Shown: positions 58,687 through 64,000 of the stretch, piece by piece | Numbering within the stretch: the first letter of the stretch is position 1 | Layout: each line of letters opens with the position of its first letter | From: Chitinophagales bacterium | GTDB lineage: Bacteria; Bacteroidota; Bacteroidia; Chitinophagales; UBA10324 | Length of the DNA stretch: 64,000 nucleotides | Direction: 5' to 3' | Assembly (NCBI GenBank): GCA_025057275.1 | Contig: JANWXQ010000053.1 | Location: 1-64,000 of the forward strand | The notes under the pieces: model-generated | Seen by the model: the letters and a program-made list of their open reading frames with translations, nothing else | What the model was told of the DNA's origin: nothing | Databases searched by the model: none | Made by a program: the position numbers and the translations under genes

Positions 58687-61600
58687 TCAATGTGCGGGTT
58701 GGGTATGAGCTGGTTCTGCGGCGGTACCGTCATCCATGTGACGCACCTTCTTCATGTAAGCAATGCCGGGCTGGGTGTTCAGTTCTGCCAGCACATAGTA
58801 CGAGCGGGCATCATCGTGGTCCTGCCGCACCCGGCTGCCTTCTTCCATCAGATTGCCGAACTGAATGGCATCGGTGGGGCAGGCCGTCTGGCAGGCGGTA
58901 CGGGCATCGCCATCGCGCAGCGGGCGGCCCTGAATCTTGGCTTCCAGCTTGGCCTCCTGCAGGCGCTGCACGCAGAAGGAGCATTTTTCCATAACGCCGC
59001 GTGTGCGCACCGTGACGTCCGGATTGAGCACCATGCGCGTAACGGCATCGTGCATCTTCAGATCCTCAATGTTCAGTGTGGGCACCTTCCATGGTTCATT
59101 CCACGGGAAAACGTCGGCCGTGGTGTAATCCAGCCAGTTGAACCGGCGCACTTTATACGGGCAGTTGTTGGCGCAATAGCGCGTGCCGATGCAGCGGTTG
59201 TACGCCATCTGATTCAATCCTTCGGTGCTGTGGTTGGTGGCATTGACCGGGCATACGTTCTCGCATGGCGCATTATCGCAGTGCTGACACAGCATGGGCT
59301 GAAAGACCACCTGCACGTTCTGATAATCCTGGATTTGGTCGTAGTCGGCTTCCTTGACGACGGTTCCGCTATCCTGCGGAAAACTGTAGTAGCGGTCGAT
59401 GCGCAGCCAGGTCATTTCGTGCACGCGGCGCACCTCCGTTTTACCCACCACCGGAACATTGTTCTCTGCCTGACACGAAACCGTGCAGGCGCCGCAGCCT
59501 ATGCAACTGTTCAGGTCAATCGACATGCCCCAGCGGATGGCCGGTTGCGGATGATCGGGATAAAGGGTTTCTGCCCAAATCTTTTTGAGGTGTTCTTTTT
59601 TCTCCTTGCCGGCATGCGGATTGCTCTGGTAACGCTTCAGGCTGGTTTCGCTGATGGCATCGCGCCCTTCATGGCTGAAATGCGTTTGCGTCATGGCCAG
59701 TTCGTAGCGCTTTCCCGTTTTACTGATTGCCACACCGGAGGCAAAATGCTGATGGTGTTGCCCGTTGAACGGCATCCACGGGTAAACATTCACCCCCACA
59801 TTATTGCCGGAACGGCCGGCATGCGTTCGCCCGTAACCTACGGCAACGGCTACTGTGTTGTCTTCCAAGCCCGGCTGAACAAAGGCCGGCAGGGTCAGCG
59901 ACATCTCGCCCACTGTGACAGTAACCAGATCGGTACGCTGCTCGGCCACATCCATCTTCACCTGCAGCTCTTCAGCCAGCTTGGGCGACAGACACAGATA
60001 ATTATCCCACACCACTTTGCTGATGGGATCGGGCATTTCCATGAGCCAGGGATTATTGGCATAGCGCCCGTTGCCCATGGCAACCTTTTCGTACAGACAG
60101 ATCGACAACCCGGAGGCCTTGCGGGCGGAATCGGTAACGGCAGCCAGTGCTTGGCTTACGTCCATCACCGAAGGAACCGTGAAAGCAGCCTGCCGAACCA
60201 CTTCTACCGCCCCTTCCTTTACGGCATGATCCCAAAAGGTCTGAAAAGAAGTATGGACGCTCTGGAGCGGAAAAATGTTTTGCTGCCAATAGCGCTTCAT
60301 GTAGCTGTAATAGTCGCCTTCTATACCAGCAAGCATCATCAGGGTTTCCTGAGCCTGCCGGGTACGGAACAGCGGCCAGATAACGGGTTGAGTCATCAGA
60401 TAAAGGCCATTGCGCGGCGAGCAGTCGTTCCAGCTTTCCAGATAATGGTGATCGGGAAAGTGATACATGCACAACACCGAAGTTTCATCGGCCCGGTCGT
60501 TAAGCGACAGGGTAAGCTCCGCCTTGGAAATGGCTTCAGCGAATTCAGCACCCCGCCGATGTTCGTACACCGGATTGGCTCCATAAAAAATCAGGGCATG
60601 CACTGCTCCGGCCTTCAGTTCTTCCAGCAGAGCTTCTGCCTGGCTGTCGTTGCCGCGCTGGCAATGGGCATGAACGTCAAGTCGTAATGTATTGCCGTAG
60701 TTGCCCAGCATCTGATTGATGGCTGCCACAATTTCCTGAACGGCCACGTCATTGCTTCCACTGACGACAAGCGACTTTCCTTTGTGCGCCTGCAGATCTG
60801 TGGCGGCACGCTTCAGCAAAGCATCGGCACGGGCATTGAGCGATGGAGCTTCTTCACCGCGCAGCAGCCGGTACAAAGCCACAGCAGCCAGCGCTTCCTG
60901 GGCCGGCTGCACCGCTGCCCGTTCATCGGCATTGGCTCCGGTAAGCGATAAAAGGGCTTCGACCTGATAGTGTTTGGACATCACCGTTCGTTGCGGCGAC
61001 ACCTTGCGGTTTTGCACATACTGCCGGGCAAACTCCGTTGGTGAAAGCCAGGTGCCCAGAAAGTCAGCCCCTAACGAAACGATCACTTCGGCCTGTTCAA
61101 ACTGGTAGCCCGGCGCTGCATACAATCCGAACCATTTTTCGTGAGCGGCAGCGAGCGCTGCATAGCTGAAAGCATCGTAGCTGACGTGCCGGCTGCCGGG
61201 ATAAGCTTTGAGAAAGTCAGAAATCAAGGCCTGCGTAGAGGGGCTCATTACCGTAGGGGTCACCAAAACCACCTTTCCGCCTCGGGCAGCTATTTGTTGC
61301 AGTTTGCTTTTCAGTTCTGCTTCCGTGTCGGCCATGTTTTCCGGGCGCACTTCTTTTCCCTGAACGGTGGGAAAGTGCGGACGGGTCAGATCGTAGAGGG
61401 AAAGCACCGATGCCTGGGCCCGGGCACTGGTGCCACCAAACAGAAAGCGATGGGGCGACTGGTTACCAATGTTGGAGGTGGTGGAGGGTTCAATCTTGAT
61501 GGGTCGGCCATCCCGCACCTTGACCAAAACAGGGCATACGTCGTTTCCGTCCACGAACGTGGAAGCGTACCACGAAGCTTTTCCCGGAATGACTTCTTCC

Positions 61601-61845
61601 GGCTTGATCACATACGGAATCGCATGCTTTACCGGTATGCGGCAACTGGCAGCCAACGTAGCCGCCGATACCCCAAAACCCATGAGCCGCAGAAAATCGC
61701 GCCGGCTCTGCGGCTGTTGCACTGCGGAGGATTGGAAAATCTCATCTACCGGCAGCTCTTCAGGAAACTCCCGCTCGCGGCGGGCAATAAAATCAGGGTC
61801 TTCGGTGAGCTCTTCTATGCCTTTCCAGTATTTCTTTGATTCCAT
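58687..61845 (-). CDS. actB: Alternative complex III iron-sulfur subunit ActB (TAT-like signal)
   Basis: The start at ATG 61845 (MESKKYWKGIEELTEDPDF) gives 1052 aa. A twin-arginine-like motif (SRRDFLRLMGFGVSAATLAAS) lies about residues 45-65, the arrangement annotated as TAT-variant-translocated. The first two-thirds is a molybdopterin-oxidoreductase-like fold without evident cofactor ligands (GDFLGTW-type helices, NPVYEHRRGAEF). The C-terminal third has four Fe-S motifs: CIGCGACTVSC, CQHCDNAPCENVC, CIGTRYCANNC (one Cys replaced by Thr, consistent with a [3Fe-4S] cluster) and CSFC...CQTAC. ActB receives electrons from quinol and passes them to the hemes. The neighbouring actC is 40 bp away. 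Confidence 0.96.
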   Translation of the reverse strand: MESKKYWKGIEELTEDPDFIARREREFPEELPVDEIFQSSAVQQPQSRRDFLRLMGFGVSAATLAASCRIPVKHAIPYVIKPEEVIPGKASWYASTFVDGNDVCPVLVKVRDGRPIKIEPSTTSNIGNQSPHRFLFGGTSARAQASVLSLYDLTRPHFPTVQGKEVRPENMADTEAELKSKLQQIAARGGKVVLVTPTVMSPSTQALISDFLKAYPGSRHVSYDAFSYAALAAAHEKWFGLYAAPGYQFEQAEVIVSLGADFLGTWLSPTEFARQYVQNRKVSPQRTVMSKHYQVEALLSLTGANADERAAVQPAQEALAAVALYRLLRGEEAPSLNARADALLKRAATDLQAHKGKSLVVSGSNDVAVQEIVAAINQMLGNYGNTLRLDVHAHCQRGNDSQAEALLEELKAGAVHALIFYGANPVYEHRRGAEFAEAISKAELTLSLNDRADETSVLCMYHFPDHHYLESWNDCSPRNGLYLMTQPVIWPLFRTRQAQETLMMLAGIEGDYYSYMKRYWQQNIFPLQSVHTSFQTFWDHAVKEGAVEVVRQAAFTVPSVMDVSQALAAVTDSARKASGLSICLYEKVAMGNGRYANNPWLMEMPDPISKVVWDNYLCLSPKLAEELQVKMDVAEQRTDLVTVTVGEMSLTLPAFVQPGLEDNTVAVAVGYGRTHAGRSGNNVGVNVYPWMPFNGQHHQHFASGVAISKTGKRYELAMTQTHFSHEGRDAISETSLKRYQSNPHAGKEKKEHLKKIWAETLYPDHPQPAIRWGMSIDLNSCIGCGACTVSCQAENNVPVVGKTEVRRVHEMTWLRIDRYYSFPQDSGTVVKEADYDQIQDYQNVQVVFQPMLCQHCDNAPCENVCPVNATNHSTEGLNQMAYNRCIGTRYCANNCPYKVRRFNWLDYTTADVFPWNEPWKVPTLNIEDLKMHDAVTRMVLNPDVTVRTRGVMEKCSFCVQRLQEAKLEAKIQGRPLRDGDARTACQTACPTDAIQFGNLMEEGSRVRQDHDDARSYYVLAELNTQPGIAYMKKVRHMDDGTAAEPAHTQPAH

Positions 61846-61880
61846 TCGGCGCGGGGTTACCTGTTGAAGATTGTTTGCTA

Positions 61881-63089
61881 TCAATAATGGCAGCGCTGAC
61901 ATTCATCGCCGCCGGTCATCTGGGCGGTCACCTTCATGTCAGGATTGCTTTTCACCTTTTCATGTAATTCAGTGAACAGGGTGTAATACGCATTGTCCTG
62001 AAATTGGACTTCTGTCTGGCGATGGCAATTCAGGCACCAGCCCATGGACAAGCTGGCGTACTGGTACACCTTCTTCATGGTTTCCACCGGACCGTGGCAG
62101 GTCTGGCAGTCAATTTTTCCCGCCGTCACGTGTTGAGCATGACTGAAATACACGTGGTCAGGAAGGTTGTGAATCTTCACCCACTGGATGGGCTTGTTGT
62201 TCTCGTAGGCAGCATAAATTTTCTGAATCTCTGCTGTGCCCTCCGGAGTGCGACCCTGCTGTACGGCGCTGTGGCAGTTCATGCAGGTATTGACGGAAGG
62301 AATGCTGGCCACTTTACTTTTTTCAGCGGATGAATGGCAATAACGGCAATCAATTTTCAGCGTGCCGGCATGCAATTCATGCGAAAAGTTTATAGGCTGC
62401 TCCGGTGTGTAATTTTTGCTGCGTCCCAGTCGGATGGCACTGTCGGCAAGGGTAAAGCCCAGAAGACCGACTGCCACCAGTCCGTAAAAGGCAATGGCCT
62501 TGGGGCTGCGGATGCGCCGGCTCCAGGGCACCGGCTCGGGCATGGGTTCGCCGAGAGCTTCGGCTGTCATGCGGCGCAGCAGCCGGTTAGCGCGTACCAG
62601 CGTCAAAAAGATGGCCAGCAGCACGACGGCAATCACATACAACAAAACCGGCGACTGCTTATCAGCAGCAACAGGTGCTGTGCCCTGACCTGCAGCGGGA
62701 GCTCCCGGAGCGGGAACATCCTGCTCCACATATGCCAGAATGGATCTTATGTCGTCATCGGTGAGCGACAGAAACTGCGGCATTTCGTTGCGACCGTATT
62801 CTTCCCAAATGGCAATAGCATCCTTGTCGCCTGCCGCCCGCAAAGCAGCGTTGTTTCGGATCCATTCAATCAACCATTTTTCCGACCGCTTTTGCGTAAT
62901 GCCCTTCAGGGCCGGGCCTACCATCTTGTTGTTGATGCCATGGCAGGATGCGCAATATTGCTTGAATAACTTCTGGCCGTTTTCAACGGATACCTCAGCC
63001 TGCGCAGCGATCGGGATGAGGAAAAGGGTTAGTAAGAAGGGAAACAAAAAGCTTAGGAAGTAGCGCAAGGGATCATGAAGGCGTTGCAT
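61881..63089 (-). CDS. actA: Alternative complex III multiheme cytochrome ActA
   Basis: A 402-aa protein with an N-terminal signal peptide or anchor (RYFLSFLFPFLLTLFLIPIAAQA). It has six CxxCH motifs: CASCH in a separate N-terminal cytochrome domain (about 35-130), then two TM helices (LYVIAVVLLAIFLTLV; AIAFYGLVAVGLLGFTLA), then CRYCH, CMNCH, CQTCH, CLNCH and CQRCH in the C-terminal domain. The last motif ends the protein (CQRCHY). The classical description of ActA is pentaheme, so the N-terminal monoheme domain is an addition. It is the first gene of the operon, with an exact -7 element about 45 nt upstream. Confidence 0.94.
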   Translation of the reverse strand: MQRLHDPLRYFLSFLFPFLLTLFLIPIAAQAEVSVENGQKLFKQYCASCHGINNKMVGPALKGITQKRSEKWLIEWIRNNAALRAAGDKDAIAIWEEYGRNEMPQFLSLTDDDIRSILAYVEQDVPAPGAPAAGQGTAPVAADKQSPVLLYVIAVVLLAIFLTLVRANRLLRRMTAEALGEPMPEPVPWSRRIRSPKAIAFYGLVAVGLLGFTLADSAIRLGRSKNYTPEQPINFSHELHAGTLKIDCRYCHSSAEKSKVASIPSVNTCMNCHSAVQQGRTPEGTAEIQKIYAAYENNKPIQWVKIHNLPDHVYFSHAQHVTAGKIDCQTCHGPVETMKKVYQYASLSMGWCLNCHRQTEVQFQDNAYYTLFTELHEKVKSNPDMKVTAQMTGGDECQRCHY

Positions 63090-63134
63090 GAAGGATTCTT
63101 CTTACCCCAGATGCTTTCGGTCCTGAGGGCGCGG

Positions 63135-63142
63135 CAAATTTA
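63135..63142 (-). promoter_or_regulatory. Candidate -7 element of the ACIII-oxidase operon
   Basis: TAAATTTG on the minus strand, an exact TAnnTTTG match 45 nt upstream of the actA ATG at 63089. The spacer carries no convincing TTG -33. The leader would be about 40 nt. Confidence 0.5.
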
Positions 63143-63315
63143 GTCGCCGATGAATTTTATTGGTAGAAAAAATGACAAAAAAATGACCCCTCATCTTCCG
63201 GCTTGGAAAATGTTCAGCAGGATTCGCTGTTTACGTTCTCAAGCATACCCTCAAAAATTTTTTAAACGGTAAATCGGTTTAGCACGGCTTTTGTAACTGT
63301 TACTTTTAGCCATCA

Positions 63316-64000
63316 ATGATCAGGCATCGTCCCTTCCTCATGGTTTTGCCCCTTCTCTTCGTGGGGCTGCTTGTTATTTACTCTTGCAACCCAACCAGAA
63401 AGTCGTTCCGCGCGGGTAAGTACGAGAAGACTATTGAGTCGGCGGTGAGTAAGCTGCGCCGCAACCCCACCGACGAGCAGACCATTATATATCTGGAAGC
63501 TGCCTACGACAAAATTTTCCATCAAAAGATGCGGCAGATCGAATTCTGGAAAAAAGAAGGCAAACCCGAAAATGCAATCGCCATTTATGATGAGCTTTCT
63601 GAATTGCGGCACTACCAGAACCTGATCCATCCGTTGCTGCCTCTGTACTTACCATCCAAGAAACGGCAGGCTTCGTTCAAGTGGGTGGCCGATGCTGATT
63701 TTATCGCCGCGCAGCGAAAGGCTGCCGACTACCTGTATGCCCGCGCTCGCACGTTGCTGGCCACCGGTTATCGCGATGATGCCCGTACCGCCTATTCGCT
63801 TCTGCTGGAACTGGACGAAATTTTCCCCCACTATCAGGATGTCGCTCAGTTAAAGCGCCAGGCTTTAGCCCAGGGTACCAACCGGGTGCTCATCCGTGCG
63901 GTCAACAACAGCGGTGCTCCTCTTTTTGCCGAATTGGAAAAACACATCACCACCCTGCCCGTAGGCAACCTGAACGATCCCTGGATCAGTTTTACCAATG
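63316..64000 (+). CDS. Lipoprotein with helical repeats (3' truncated by the window)
   Basis: From ATG 63316 the frame reads MIRHRPFLMVLPLLFVGLLVI and YSCNPTRKSFRAGKYEKTIE, a lipoprotein signal with lipobox VIYSC, and stays open to the window end (228 codons); the ORF track omitted it because it has no stop. The mature part is charged and helical (AVSKLRRNPTDEQTIIYLEAAYD; ENAIAIYDELSELRHYQNLI; YLYARARTLLATGYRDDARTAYSLLLELDE), with TPR-like features. It is likely an outer-membrane or periplasmic lipoprotein. It is divergent from actA (226 bp between starts), and a near-match -7 (TACTTTTA, 63301-63308) ends 7 nt before the ATG, suggesting a leaderless mRNA. The function is unknown. Confidence 0.75.
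   Translation, partial: MIRHRPFLMVLPLLFVGLLVIYSCNPTRKSFRAGKYEKTIESAVSKLRRNPTDEQTIIYLEAAYDKIFHQKMRQIEFWKKEGKPENAIAIYDELSELRHYQNLIHPLLPLYLPSKKRQASFKWVADADFIAAQRKAADYLYARARTLLATGYRDDARTAYSLLLELDEIFPHYQDVAQLKRQALAQGTNRVLIRAVNNSGAPLFAELEKHITTLPVGNLNDPWISFTN

Noticed and set aside
59090-59200. Missing Cys in the third Fe-S motif of ActB (CIGTRYCANNC)
   Set aside because: Considered as a damaged cluster site, but Thr at this place is characteristic of the ActB [3Fe-4S] cluster and is not a defect.
57054-60687. Long plus-strand ORFs of 532 aa (57054-58652) and 680 aa (58645-60687)
   Set aside because: They lie exactly antisense to actC and actB, whose motifs and heme or Fe-S ligands are intact. The translated text has no domain or signal and is rich in His, Gly and Arg, as expected for shadows of GC-biased codons.

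Overview
The window is a stretch of a Bacteroidota chromosome. The evidence is the combination of type IX secretion (T9SS) type A sorting domains on secreted proteins, the gliding/T9SS genes gldD and gldE next to ssb and mutY, an alternative complex III (ActABCDEF) respiratory operon, the small ribosomal protein bTHX, and a recurring TAnnTTTG -7 promoter element just upstream of many starts. Many genes lack a clear Shine-Dalgarno sequence. Base composition is moderate to slightly GC-rich by eye. The PKD/beta-helix secreted proteins and TMTC-like TPR protein suggest a Chitinophagia/Saprospiria-type lineage, but I cannot name the genus. No rRNA, insertion sequence, prophage, CRISPR array or recognisable defence island is visible; this is mostly ordinary chromosomal backbone.

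Layout. 1-2.8 kb: two PKD-containing T9SS-secreted proteins, the first cut by the window edge. 2.9-4.9 kb: an overlapping histidine kinase/response regulator pair. 4.9-8.4 kb (minus): mutY-ssb-gldE-gldD. 8.5-11.5 kb (plus): HU, TPR protein, a 31-aa COX24-like ribosomal peptide and RNase G, ending against nadE. 13.2-18.2 kb: a beta-barrel protein, DinB-like protein, recG, a hidden small lipoprotein, a second HU with bTHX, and pdxH behind tRNA-Pro. 18.3-21.5 kb: a TMTC-like membrane/TPR protein, tRNA-Thr and an orphan coiled-coil protein. 21.7-24.6 kb: three tandem paralogous secreted proteins, each with its own -7 element, and a strong intrinsic terminator. 24.7-27.5 kb: a phosphodiesterase-TPR-sulfotransferase fusion with a small coiled-coil partner.

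27.6-48.1 kb holds mainly housekeeping genes: comF-type PRTase, a lipoprotein beta-helix, murB coupled to a beta-helix/PA14-like protein, a CtlX-like hydrolase, a PurF-like amidotransferase, lpxH, a LUD protein, ftsH, rsfS, birA, a large BNR/sortilin propeller, a GNAT-like protein, priA and tRNA-Lys. 48.1-63.1 kb (minus) is one long respiratory operon. In transcription order it runs ActA-B-C-D-E-F, cytochrome oxidase subunits II and I, heme o synthase, two subunit-III-like proteins, subunit IV, Sco1 and a DUF420 protein. Together these take electrons from quinol through ACIII to an A1-type heme-copper oxidase and supply its heme and copper assembly. A divergent lipoprotein gene starts at 63.3 kb and runs off the window.

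The least explained items are the tandem secreted family, the phosphodiesterase-TPR-sulfotransferase fusion, the small lipoprotein between recG and HU, and the six-heme ActA. I found no convincing wholly new multi-gene system.
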